Positions 1 through 8,258 of a stretch of 64,000 nt of DNA are shown here, in pieces. The stretch spans positions 1 to 64,000 of the forward strand of contig NZ_JNFG01000030.1 in NCBI RefSeq assembly GCF_000729995.1, read 5' to 3'. The position numbers and the translations under genes are program-made. The notes beneath the pieces are model-generated. The model was given only the letters and a program-made list of their open reading frames with translations, was not told where the DNA came from and did no database searches. Origin of the DNA: Caballeronia sordidicola (lineage in GTDB: Bacteria; Pseudomonadota; Gammaproteobacteria; Burkholderiales; Burkholderiaceae). Numbering within the stretch: the stretch's first letter is position 1; each line of letters begins with the position of its first letter.

Positions 1-709
1 GCTTGAGTTGGCTTTTCTCTTTATCACTATTAGCCACTGTGCGTGGCGGCACGTCATTTCTTTGTCCAAAGCGACAAAGAAACGAAGCAAAGAAAACGCT
101 TTCAGAACGAGGGCTCGTAAGTTGACCCAGCGTGCAGTTTCCAAGTTTTTGGCACCCCAAAAGCACGGTGCTCGCAAGAGCGACGGATGTGTGAACCCCT
201 CTTTCTCCGAACACGGATACCCACACGCTTCGCCACCAGTGACTGAACCTGCCCAAGGTGCACCCCGCGCTATCCGCGAAAAACCATCCTCCGAATTAGT
301 ACGCATGCCGAACCACGTCGCCAACCCGCCTCGAAACGCGGCCTCACGATGGGTGAGGCCGTACCCGCAAAACTAGCGGCGCAGATCAAGCAATCAACCG
401 ACCAACCGATGAAGCACTAAGAGCGCGTGATGCCGTGCGGGTTTCCTTGGCACTCGTGCTTGCCCGAGAGCGTACGGGGCGAAGCGTGTGCGTGTAAGAA
501 TTCGCGAGAAGGAGGGGTTCACACATCGGTGGTTCTGGCGAGCACCGTGCTTTTGGGGTGCCAAAAACGTAGGAACTGCACGCTAGGTCAACTTACGAGC
601 CCTCGTTCTGAAAGCGTTTTCTTTGCTTCGTTTCTTTGTCGCTTTGGACAAAGAAATGACGTGCCGCCACGCACAGTGGCTAACAGTGATAAAGAAATTA
701 GCAAACCTA
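1..709. repeat. Long inverted repeat, left-edge interspersed element
   Basis: Positions about 20-126 and 588-694 are reverse complements with about one mismatch. Weaker complementarity continues inward to roughly 233 and 478 and outward toward 1 and 709. The loop of about 245 bases carries no convincing gene. Open frames crossing the arms are low-complexity with no recognisable domain. The arms contain a compact self-complementary core (TTTGTCCAAAGCGACAAAG, 60-78). I read it as a non-coding interspersed repeat of the kind common in Burkholderiaceae. The left arm may continue beyond the window. Confidence 0.85.
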
Positions 710-750
710 AGCAGACCACTAACTCAGAAAGCAACAACCCGGCAATAAAT

Positions 751-885
751 CCGACCGCTAACGCAGGAACCTGGCACGCCGGCACTGACTCCGACCGCTA
801 ACCCTGAAACCTGGCACCCCGGCACTGACCCCAACCGCTAACGCAGCAACCTGACACTCCCAGCATCAGTCCGACATCTAGCGCC
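751..885. repeat. Degenerate 40-bp tandem repeat, about 3.4 copies
   Basis: Units start at 751, 791 and 831, each opening with CC(G/A)ACCGCTAAC and ending in a CACT/ATCA-GT/C block exactly 40 bases later. A decayed fourth unit begins at 871. There are no unique spacers, so it is not a CRISPR array. The period is not a multiple of 3, and no protein is supported. Confidence 0.8.
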
Positions 886-1016
886 AGCGTCCCACCCTGC
901 CGCTTCCGTCAAAACCACCCTCGCGCACTGCAGCAAAAAACCACCAACATTCGCCATCTAGCCGGCATCTCCAGCGTACCGCACCGCACAACCCACCACG
1001 TCCTACGCAAAACCAC

Positions 1017-1054
1017 TTGACTAATACTGTGTATAGAATATTGTATATCACAGT
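1017..1054 (+). promoter_or_regulatory. Promoter-like hexamers with overlapping palindrome, upstream of frc
   Basis: TTGACT (1017-1022) is followed at usable spacing by AT-rich candidates for a -10 element (TATAGAAT or TTGTAT). An imperfect palindrome spans 1026-1054, with ends ACTGTG and CACAGT and an AT-rich centre, so an operator overlapping the promoter is plausible. The start codon of the CoA transferase is about 200 bases downstream, with the microsatellite between. Confidence 0.45.
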
Positions 1055-1129
1055 GATAGCGCTTTATCCCGGCGCCATGAGGGCCCTCCCCATCTACAGA
1101 AGCGGAGAAAAACAGCCCATCATGTCCAG

Positions 1130-1178
<49 letters not shown>

Positions 1179-1251
1179 ACCGAAACCCGGCCATACCCAA
1201 GCGCACCACAAGTACCACGATATAAAACCTGCTAAAGGTTAGGAGACAGGC

Positions 1252-2499
1252 ATGAGCAAAGCCCTCGACGGGGTGCGTATCCTCGATTTCACGCACGTTC
1301 AATCAGGCCCGACCTGCACGCAATTGCTTGCATGGTTCGGCGCCGATGTCATCAAGGTCGAGCGCGCCGGCGCAGGCGACATCACGCGCGAACAACTGCG
1401 CGATATCCCCGATGCCGACAGCCTCTACTTCACCATGCTCAACCACAACAAACGTTCGATCACCATCGATACGAAGAACCCGGACGGCAAGAAAGTCCTC
1501 GAGTCGCTCGTGAAAAAATGCGACGTGCTGGTCGAGAACTTCGCCCCCGGCGCACTCGACCGCATGGGCTTCACGTGGGAACGCATCCAGGAACTGAACC
1601 CGAGGATGATCGTGGCATCGGTGAAAGGCTTCGGCCCCGGCCCCTACGAAGACTGCAAGGTCTATGAGAACGTCGCGCAGTGCGCGGGCGGGGCGGCATC
1701 GACGACAGGTTTCGACGACGGCCCGCCGGTCGTCAGCGGCGCGCAAATCGGCGACTCAGGCACGGGCCTGCATCTCGCGCTCGGCATTGTCACGGCGCTC
1801 TATCAACGCAACGCCACCGGCCGCGGCCAGAAGGTGCTCGCCGCCATGCAGGACGGCGTGCTCAACCTCTGCCGCGTGAAGCTGCGCGACCAGCAACGGC
1901 TTGAACGCACCGGCACGATGAAGGAATATCCGCAGTACCCGAACGGCACGTTCGGCGAGGCCGTGCCGCGCGCCGGCAACGCATCGGGCGGCGGCCAACC
2001 GGGCTGGATCCTGAAGTGCAAGGGCTGGGAAACCGATCCGAACGCGTACATCTACTTCATCACGCAAGCGCCGGTCTGGGGCGAGATCTGCAAGGTGATC
2101 GGCAAGGAAGAATGGATTGATCATCCCGACTTTCGCACGCCAGCCGCACGGCTTCCACACCTCAAGGACATCTTCGCCGAGATCGAACTGTGGACGATGA
2201 CCAAGACCAAATTCGAAGCCATGGAGATCCTGAACCAGCACGATATTCCGTGCGGCCCGATCCTCTCGATGAAGGAAATTGCCGAGGACCCATCGCTGCG
2301 CAAGACCGGCACGATCGTCGAAGTGGACCATCCGGTGCGCGGCAAATACCTGACCGTAGGCAACCCGATCAAGCTCTCCGATAGCCCCACCGACGTCGTG
2401 CGCTCACCCCTCCTGGGCGAACATACCGATGAAGTGATGGCCGAACTGGGGTACTCGCCGGATCAGGTCGCGACGCTGCGAAGCCTCGGGGCGATCTAG
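1252..2499 (+). CDS. frc: Formyl-CoA:oxalate CoA-transferase (CaiB/BaiF family)
   Basis: Class III CoA-transferase that moves CoA from formyl-CoA to oxalate in oxalate catabolism, in the cytoplasm. The 415 residues match the usual Frc length (about 416-428). The N-terminal block LDFTHVQSGPTCTQ, the segment DSLYFTMLNHNKRSI, the stretch VAQCAGGAAS-TTGF, and the end motif PLLGEHTDEV all fit Frc. The catalytic aspartate is Asp168 in GAQIGDSG. The glycine-rich active-site loop GGGQPG is at 246-251. AGGAGA lies upstream of the ATG. Oxalyl-CoA decarboxylase, the usual partner, is not in the window, so another acyl acceptor is possible. The next genes encode a FAH-family hydrolase and a membrane protein on the same strand. 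Confidence 0.85.
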   Translation: MSKALDGVRILDFTHVQSGPTCTQLLAWFGADVIKVERAGAGDITREQLRDIPDADSLYFTMLNHNKRSITIDTKNPDGKKVLESLVKKCDVLVENFAPGALDRMGFTWERIQELNPRMIVASVKGFGPGPYEDCKVYENVAQCAGGAASTTGFDDGPPVVSGAQIGDSGTGLHLALGIVTALYQRNATGRGQKVLAAMQDGVLNLCRVKLRDQQRLERTGTMKEYPQYPNGTFGEAVPRAGNASGGGQPGWILKCKGWETDPNAYIYFITQAPVWGEICKVIGKEEWIDHPDFRTPAARLPHLKDIFAEIELWTMTKTKFEAMEILNQHDIPCGPILSMKEIAEDPSLRKTGTIVEVDHPVRGKYLTVGNPIKLSDSPTDVVRSPLLGEHTDEVMAELGYSPDQVATLRSLGAI

Positions 2500-2595
2500 G
2501 GTCTCTCGTATGGCGAGACCAGCGGCTTGACATCGCTGCTGGTTACGACTGCCGTTCCTCAAAGACGGCAGCACTACTTCTTCAGGGCTTTCAAC

Positions 2596-3372
2596 GTGGC
2601 TAACTGGATTCGTTTTTCCCGCGCCGATGGCGTGGTGGGCTTCGGCACGCTGTCAGAAGATGGCCGGCGCGTGATGCTATACGAAGGTTCTCCCTTTGAT
2701 CACACGGAGCCGACGGGCAAAGAACTAGGCATAGAGGAGGTAAAGCTGCTGGCACCTTGCCAACCAGGCAAGATCGTCGCGCTCTGGAACAACTTCTACG
2801 CGCTATCGAAGAAGCTCGATAAAGCCCCCCCCAAACATCCTCTGTTCCTGATCAAGCCCGCACGCTCCGTAATCGGCACGCATGAGCCTATACGCCGGCC
2901 CGTCAGCTACGACGGCAAGATCGCTTACGAAGGCGAGCTGGGCATCGTGATCGGTCGGCGCTGCTCGTCGGTCTCGGTGGAAGAGGCCGAGGCCGCGATC
3001 TTCGGCTACACGTGCGTCAACGACGTCACGGCGGGCGAACTCCTGCAGGAAGATCCGAACTTTCCGCAATGGTGCCGCGCGAAGGGATTCGATACATTCG
3101 GGTGCCTCGGACCCACGATCGCAACCGGATTCGATTGGCGTGCAGCGCGCGTGATTACCACGCTCGACGGCGTCGAGCGGCAAAACTATCCGATCGACGA
3201 CATGATCTTCACGCCCGCCGAACAGGTCAGCCTGATCTCGCACGACATGACGCTCGAACCCGGCGATGTCATCGCCTGCGGCACGTCGCTGGGTATCGGC
3301 TCGATCAAGGACGGCGCCGAGGTGTGTGTCTCGATCGAGGGTATCGGGACCCTGGTCAATCGCTTGCTCTGA
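2596..3372 (+). CDS. Fumarylacetoacetate hydrolase (FAH) family protein
   Basis: FAH-fold hydrolase or decarboxylase acting on a 2-oxo acid or ring-cleavage type product; the substrate is unknown. Start chosen as GTG 2596 (258 residues) because the family sequence begins VANWIRFSR and an AGGG motif lies 8 bases upstream. A longer TTG-initiated frame from 2527 adds a non-conserved stretch. Metal ligands are visible as Glu112 and Glu114 in YEGELG and Asp143 in VNDVTAGE, with Lys163 in RAKGFDTFG. It lies 96 bases after frc and 13 bases before the membrane-protein gene, so the three are probably co-transcribed. Confidence 0.85.
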   Translation: MANWIRFSRADGVVGFGTLSEDGRRVMLYEGSPFDHTEPTGKELGIEEVKLLAPCQPGKIVALWNNFYALSKKLDKAPPKHPLFLIKPARSVIGTHEPIRRPVSYDGKIAYEGELGIVIGRRCSSVSVEEAEAAIFGYTCVNDVTAGELLQEDPNFPQWCRAKGFDTFGCLGPTIATGFDWRAARVITTLDGVERQNYPIDDMIFTPAEQVSLISHDMTLEPGDVIACGTSLGIGSIKDGAEVCVSIEGIGTLVNRLL

Positions 3373-3385
3373 CGCGGAGACATCA

Positions 3386-4114
3386 ATGCTTGACGGTGCG
3401 TTGTGTGCGTTTGCAGTGATGGCGTCGATGCAGAGCCTGAAGGCCCCCGGCGCCGTCTCGCCCACGCGGCGGCAAGCATTGCGCGATGCAACCGGTATGG
3501 GTGCGGCGGTGATCGTGGCTTACGGCATGGCGACGGGTTTCGACTCGACGCTCGTTGCGCTCGCGATCGGGACCATCGCGGCGTTCGCGATGCTGACGCC
3601 CCGGTTCGGCAGGACTACGCCCGCGTCGCTGCAAAGTGCGCTGGCGCTGGCCGCGCTTGCGTCGGCATCAGCAGACCGTGTGCTTGGCTTCGACGCGGGT
3701 GCTTCCCTCGAGCTGACGGCGCTCGGCGGAATCGCGGCGATTGCGACGGTGTTCGTACTGAGCCGCGTGCGCTTCGGGGTATCGAATGCAAAACTGATGA
3801 GCGCGATGCACTTCGCCTGCGCCGCGTTGTGCACGGTGATTGCGTACACGGCGGGGTTCGAAGGCGGCGCGGTGGCGGTGGTGATCATCGGTGCAATGGT
3901 CGCGTTGATCGGCGCTTACCTGGCCATGGCGATGGCCGATCGCGCATATCCGGTTTTTATCGCCGCGTTGAATGGGTATGCGGCGTGTTCGGTTGTTGCG
4001 GCAGGCGTCGGACTGGCAAACGGTGCGCTGGTGGTGACTGGGGTAGCGCTCGTGCTGGGATGTGTGGCGACGTGTACGAGCGTCACGCCATCGGGTGCGC
4101 GCAGAGAGAAGTAG
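3386..4114 (+). CDS. PntB-like integral membrane protein (isolated transhydrogenase beta membrane domain)
   Basis: 242 residues, almost entirely hydrophobic, with about seven or eight predicted membrane helices. The C-terminal part (FIAALNGYAACSVVAAG followed by a VVTGVAL helix) resembles the membrane domain of NAD(P) transhydrogenase subunit beta, where LNSYSGWAAAAAG precedes a LIVTGAL helix. The early TRRQALRDATGMGAA also resembles the PntB N-terminus. The NADP-binding domain III that follows in full-length PntB (about 460 residues) is absent, and no pntA or second pntB gene is nearby. Start ATG 3386 follows a GCGGAGA motif. A proton-pumping role cannot be assumed; it may be a small transporter that kept the fold. 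The family link is inference by eye. Confidence 0.55.
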   Translation: MLDGALCAFAVMASMQSLKAPGAVSPTRRQALRDATGMGAAVIVAYGMATGFDSTLVALAIGTIAAFAMLTPRFGRTTPASLQSALALAALASASADRVLGFDAGASLELTALGGIAAIATVFVLSRVRFGVSNAKLMSAMHFACAALCTVIAYTAGFEGGAVAVVIIGAMVALIGAYLAMAMADRAYPVFIAALNGYAACSVVAAGVGLANGALVVTGVALVLGCVATCTSVTPSGARREK

Positions 4115-4142
4115 GGCTGCAAGTCTGTGCCACGAGATGACG

Positions 4143-4175
4143 GGATAGCGTGCTTCGGCACGCTATCCGCGTTTT
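4143..4175 (+). terminator. Rho-independent terminator after the frc-FAH-membrane protein unit
   Basis: Perfect 11-bp stem GGATAGCGTGC / GCACGCTATCC around a TTCG tetraloop, followed by GCGTTTT. It begins 28 bases after the stop at 4114. Confidence 0.85.
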
Positions 4176-4288
4176 GAAGCTGAGTTTTTGTTAAGCAGCA
4201 GGGCGGACCCGACATCGAGGCATTAGTAAGGAGCGAAGGCCGCGAGGGCCAGGAAGGCCGCGAGCGTGCCGCCATGAGGCTAAGGCGC

Positions 4289-4336
4289 GTTACCATAGCG
4301 ACACATCGCCAGTTACCGTGGCCGCGTCCCGGTAAC
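4289..4336. promoter_or_regulatory. Inverted GTTACC boxes before the MFS gene
   Basis: GTTACCG (4312-4318) and CGGTAAC (4330-4336) form an inverted repeat with an 11-base spacer. A third GTTACC half-site is at 4289-4294. The cluster lies 50-100 bases upstream of the MFS start. An operator role is inferred from symmetry only. Confidence 0.45.
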
Positions 4337-4386
4337 GATAGTGCCCGAGTCTCTTTAGCCCGTCAGCCCACAAGCCGCCTTAGCCG

Positions 4387-5634
4387 ATGATCGACGACAC
4401 AAGCAGCACCGCGGCACACGCAGCCCCTGTTCATGCATCACGCTCTCGCCAGCACACGCTAGTGCTGGCCGCAGGTTTGTCATTCGGCACCGCGATCGCG
4501 CTTGGCCTTACGCGTTTCTCCTACGCACTGCTGTTGCCGGCAATGAAGGCCGATCTCGGCTGGAGCTTCGCGCAAGCCGGCGCGATGAACACCGCCAACG
4601 CGCTTGGTTATTTGCTTGGCGCGCTCGCATTTCCGCTTGTATCGCGTCGATGGCCCGTGGGTCTCTGTTTCATCGTTGGATGTGTCTTGACGGCGGCGTT
4701 GATGACCATCGGCGGCCTGGTTTCCGATACCCATGCGTTGCTCGCTCAACGGGTTGTCACCGGTATGAGTAGTGCGTTGATCTTCGTCGGCGGCGGAGTG
4801 TTGGCCGCGCGTCTTGCATCGGCCCATCCCCGCGATGCAGGCCTGGTGCTAGGGCTCTATTACGGCGGTGCGGGTAGCGGGATTGTTGTCGCGGCGCTGC
4901 TGGTGCCCGTGACCACATTCAGCGGTCCGCATGGCTGGCAATGGGCCTGGTTCGCTTTGGCCGCTGCTTGCGCGTTGGCGTCCATCGCCGCGATTGCCGC
5001 CGCTCGCAGCATTGAGCACGGCGAACCTGCGCCGGCGGTTCCCGCTGCACTACACGCTGCTTCGCCACACCGTCCAAACCCTTTGCCCTGGCGACGTATT
5101 GGTTTCATGCTGGGCGGTTACGCGCTTTTCGGCGTGGGATATATCGGCTACATGACCTTTCTTATCGCGTTGCTTCGTGCAGCCGGCATGAGCGCGGCGG
5201 TGGTGACCGCTTTCTACGTGCTGCTCGGTCTGGCAACCATTGTCTCGGCCCGGCTCTGGTCGGGACTGCTCAACCGCATGAGCGGCGGGCAGGCGTTGGC
5301 GGTGTTCAATGCGGTCCTCGCGTTTGCAACCCTGATGCCCGCGGCGTTCACGCAACCGGCGGTGGCATTCGTCTCTGGCGCGTTATTCGGCGCAACGTTT
5401 TTATCGGCGGTGGCGTCGACCACCGCGTTCGTCCGGCACAATCTTCCAGCCACGCAATGGACCCGCGGGATTGGCGCATTTACGATCGTGTTCGCTGTGG
5501 GGCAGATTGTCGGGCCGATAGTCATTGGCTGGATCTCAGATGGTGCTGGCCTGGCTCGCGGGCTTGTATATTCTTCGATCCTGCTTGCCGCAGGCGCCGT
5601 TCTCGCGATGTTTCAGAAGCCGTTACGGCATTGA
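4387..5634 (+). CDS. YbfB/YjiJ-family MFS transporter
   Basis: 415-residue inner-membrane carrier with about 12 helices. After a short hydrophilic N-terminus, the first helix region contains the family signature LGLTRFSYALLLPAMKADL and the second reads MNTANALGYLLGALAF, both typical of the YbfB/YjiJ branch of the major facilitator superfamily. The central loop (about residues 205-230) is Ala/Pro-rich. The substrate is unknown. No strong ribosome-binding site precedes ATG 4387. It is separated from the frc unit by a terminator and is probably transcribed on its own from the region with the GTTACC boxes. Confidence 0.85.
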   Translation: MIDDTSSTAAHAAPVHASRSRQHTLVLAAGLSFGTAIALGLTRFSYALLLPAMKADLGWSFAQAGAMNTANALGYLLGALAFPLVSRRWPVGLCFIVGCVLTAALMTIGGLVSDTHALLAQRVVTGMSSALIFVGGGVLAARLASAHPRDAGLVLGLYYGGAGSGIVVAALLVPVTTFSGPHGWQWAWFALAAACALASIAAIAAARSIEHGEPAPAVPAALHAASPHRPNPLPWRRIGFMLGGYALFGVGYIGYMTFLIALLRAAGMSAAVVTAFYVLLGLATIVSARLWSGLLNRMSGGQALAVFNAVLAFATLMPAAFTQPAVAFVSGALFGATFLSAVASTTAFVRHNLPATQWTRGIGAFTIVFAVGQIVGPIVIGWISDGAGLARGLVYSSILLAAGAVLAMFQKPLRH

Positions 5635-5701
5635 GGGTGATCTTTTGGCGAAAAATCTGACCTAACGAATACTGAGGAAAGCTTAGTTATCTGCCGGGCA
5701 T

Positions 5702-5742
5702 AAAAAATCGCTCAGAGCATTTGAGCAATGAGCGACTTTTTT
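5702..5742. terminator. Bidirectional terminator between the MFS and DUF4148 genes
   Basis: AAAAAATCGCTCA (5702-5714) pairs with TGAGCGACTTTTTT (5729-5742) apart from one bulge, giving a U-tract on either strand. It sits between the convergent genes ending at 5634 and 5800. Confidence 0.8.
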
Positions 5743-5799
5743 GGTTGCGATTTCTAAGCGATCAATCCGCCGTCTAGTCGACCAACTCCCGATCAAATC

Positions 5800-6147
5800 T
5801 TAGTGACCAAAGTAGATCGAATGCTGAGCGTCGCCGGAAGCGGGCGCGACGGGAACGTGCAGTCCTGAAGCTGATGTACCGCTCGTCGATGGGCCGTAGC
5901 CTTCTTCCGCTACCCCGTTCGATGCATCAACGCGTTGCTGAGCTTCCTGCAGCGCTTGGGGATAGGTGTTGTCATTCGTCGCCGGGTTATAGCCGGCCTT
6001 TTCCAACTGGGTCAACTGGGCGCGGACTTCCGCACGCGTCACGGATCCGTTGTTGTCCTGAGCAAACGCCAATGAAGGAGCGGCGAGCGCAGAAGCAATA
6101 AGCAATGCCTGGAACAGTGACATAACCGACTTGGTTGACTTGGCCAT
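5800..6147 (-). CDS. Secreted DUF4148 domain protein
   Basis: 115 residues. An N-terminal signal peptide (hydrophobic stretch from about residue 9, likely cleavage after AFA-Q) is followed by a DUF4148-type core, SVTRAEVRAQLTQLEKAGYNP, and a Gly/Ser-rich tail. The family is abundant in Burkholderiaceae and has no known biochemical role. Start chosen at ATG 6147 because GGAGA lies 8 bases upstream. A longer frame to 6231 adds a non-signal-like stretch. Monocistronic, facing the MFS gene across the shared terminator. Confidence 0.85.
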   Translation of the reverse strand: MAKSTKSVMSLFQALLIASALAAPSLAFAQDNNGSVTRAEVRAQLTQLEKAGYNPATNDNTYPQALQEAQQRVDASNGVAEEGYGPSTSGTSASGLHVPVAPASGDAQHSIYFGH

Positions 6148-6432
6148 GATGGAATCTCCAGAGTTTGTTTTCGATTTCGGAAGACGTCGAGACTGAGTGA
6201 CGCTGTCTGCATTCGCTTCTGATGAAAACAAGTCTAGGCCGCCTATTGTCGGTTTTAAACGATAGTTTAGTCGAAAGATATTTGCTGTTACGGCAACAAT
6301 AAGCCCAGTTCCCTAGGCTGGTGCAGTCATGTTGACCCTATTCGGTAATAAACCATCGAATTAGATGGCCGCTTAAGAAATCAGCAATAAATGCCAACAA
6401 GCATGAACTTGCTGCGACTCGACTCGTTCAAG

Positions 6433-7212
6433 TCAAGGCAGCTCTTTCACATAACACGGGTATTGCGCCTTCTGTGCGCGAGCTGCATCAAGGTCGATGG
6501 TGACAACGCGAAGCGGCGCTGCTTCGCTAGTTTCCTCGAGCAGAACACCCTCAGGCGACACGACAAATCCAGCGCCTCCAAACTGTTGTCCGAGTGCGCC
6601 GGGACCATGCCGGTTCGAACTGACGAACCACGCACCAGACACGATGGCCGCCATCGTGCCTGCCGTTTTCCATCGTGACAACGAAGTTCCCGAAGCGCGC
6701 GGTGTCACGATGAGGTCGGCGCCTTCGCGACCGTACGCTCGTGCGCGGTCGTTGAAGAACAACTCAGTGCAGAGCAACACGCCCACCTTCACCTGTCCGA
6801 CTTGCACGCAGTCGAATCCGCCCGCGCCACGCACGTACCACGCTTCCTCAAAGAAACCTGGCTCCTGCGGGAAGTACTTTTTGTGATGAATCAGGCGATA
6901 CGCATTCGATTCCAGCACGAACGCTTCATTGGCGAGACGGCCGTCGAAGGCAACGGGACGCGATGAAATCACCGCCGCCGCGCCAAGGCTGCGCAACGCA
7001 TCGAGGGCATGCTCATGCAGCGCGATGCTACGTTGCGCGGCTTGCGCATCAAAACTTGCATGCTCCGCGAGCCAAGGGCCGAACGGCATTTCGTTAGTGA
7101 CGAGAATGTCGGGGCGGGCAGTTTCAATGGAGCGGCGAATCTCATCCCATGCCGGACCGGCCGGTTGCAATCCTTCGGGCCACTGTACATACGCAATGCG
7201 GGCAGTTGTCAT
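6433..7212 (-). CDS. Nitrilase-superfamily carbon-nitrogen hydrolase
   Basis: 259 residues, the normal size for a single-domain C-N hydrolase acting on amides, ureido compounds or nitriles in the cytoplasm. The catalytic triad is visible: Glu41 in TNEMPFGP, Lys111 in IHHKKYFP, and Cys148 in VLLCTELF. The motif ADLIVTPRA that follows the cysteine also fits. It begins 30 bases after the LysR gene stop on the same strand, so the two are likely co-transcribed. The substrate is unknown. Confidence 0.85.
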   Translation of the reverse strand: MTTARIAYVQWPEGLQPAGPAWDEIRRSIETARPDILVTNEMPFGPWLAEHASFDAQAAQRSIALHEHALDALRSLGAAAVISSRPVAFDGRLANEAFVLESNAYRLIHHKKYFPQEPGFFEEAWYVRGAGGFDCVQVGQVKVGVLLCTELFFNDRARAYGREGADLIVTPRASGTSLSRWKTAGTMAAIVSGAWFVSSNRHGPGALGQQFGGAGFVVSPEGVLLEETSEAAPLRVVTIDLDAARAQKAQYPCYVKELP

Positions 7213-7242
7213 GACGAAGCGGTCGATATCACCGAGGCGGGG

Positions 7243-8142
7243 TTACTGGGACGCGCGAAAGTGCTCGACCAGGAAGTCGATGAACGCACGAATGCGCGCG
7301 GGTTGATTGCGGCGGCTTGGATAGTAGACAAACAAGTCCGCCGGCGGCAGCAGGAAGTCCGGGAGCACGACTTTCAGCCGGCCGCTTTCGAGGTATTTCG
7401 CGAGGTCCCATTCTGAGCGGATCGAGATGCCGTGTCCATCGAGCGCCCATCCGAGCACTATGTCGCCGTCATTACTCGAGAGGCCGCCGTTCACTTTGAC
7501 CGACACCGTCTCGCCTTCGCGCGTAAAACGCCATACGCCGTAGGCGTCGTCATTCTGCCGGTGAAGGATAGTCCGGTGGCGCGCGAGATCTGCAAGCGCG
7601 GTGGGATTGCCGTGCCGCAGCAAATACGCCGGCGATGCACACAGGAAGCGCCTGTTCGACATGATGCGGCGCGCGTTGAGCCGCGTATCGGGTAATGCGC
7701 CGAAGCGGATGGCGAGATCGAAACCCTGCTCGACAATATCCACCGGCCGGTCCGTCACATCCAGTTGAACCTCGACTTGCGGATAGCGCTGCACGAAAGC
7801 TGACACGAGCGGCGCGATAGTCGTGCGGCCGAAGCCGAGCGAGGCATTCACGCGCAAGATGCCGCGCGGTGCTTCACGGCTGCGCGACACGGCGTCTTCC
7901 ATCTCGCTCACGGCGGCAAGAATACGCGTAGCGTGCCGCAGATACGTGTCGCCTTCGTCAGTGAGGCTTGCGCTGCGCGTGGTGCGGTTGACGAGCCTTA
8001 CGCCCAGCCGCTGTTCCATCAGCGCGAGCCGGCGGGTGGCAGCCGGCGGCGTCAGATCGAGCGCACGGGCGGCCGCCGACAAGCTGCCGAGGCGCGCCAG
8101 TTGGACAAAAAACTCGAGATCGGAGGTGACGTCGTTCTTCAC
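7243..8142 (-). CDS. LysR-family transcriptional regulator, likely of the tartrate genes
   Basis: 299 residues: winged HTH at about 10-67 (FFVQLARLGSLSAAARALDL) and a periplasmic-binding-like effector domain from about 93. The sequence resembles the CrgA/DmlR subgroup, whose members often control hydroxy-acid and dicarboxylate genes. It is transcribed divergently from tarD with 116 bases between them, the classic LysR layout. Control of tarD, the malic enzyme and itself is inference from that layout. A nitrilase-family gene follows downstream. Confidence 0.9.
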   Translation of the reverse strand: MKNDVTSDLEFFVQLARLGSLSAAARALDLTPPAATRRLALMEQRLGVRLVNRTTRSASLTDEGDTYLRHATRILAAVSEMEDAVSRSREAPRGILRVNASLGFGRTTIAPLVSAFVQRYPQVEVQLDVTDRPVDIVEQGFDLAIRFGALPDTRLNARRIMSNRRFLCASPAYLLRHGNPTALADLARHRTILHRQNDDAYGVWRFTREGETVSVKVNGGLSSNDGDIVLGWALDGHGISIRSEWDLAKYLESGRLKVVLPDFLLPPADLFVYYPSRRNQPARIRAFIDFLVEHFRASQ

Positions 8143-8258
8143 TTAAACTGAATAATCATATGTGTAGCGGTGAAGTGTAACGCGGCTGCACGCGCGTAAG
8201 CTTCGTTATCCGCTTAAGCGTTCCTAAACGCATTGCGCGGCACTCAGGAGACAGTCAC
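8143..8258. promoter_or_regulatory. Divergent LysR-tarD control region
   Basis: Short intergenic region containing the perfect 10-base palindrome CGCTTAAGCG (8211-8220) and, near tarD, a CAGGAGA ribosome-binding site. It must contain both promoters, but clear -35/-10 pairs are not obvious by eye. Confidence 0.4.

Noticed and set aside
8..801. Short frames within the long inverted repeat
   Set aside because: They change with the repeat structure and show no family resemblance; the region is better explained as non-coding.
751..885. Possible CRISPR array
   Set aside because: Units are directly adjacent 40-mers with no unique spacers, and no cas genes are present.
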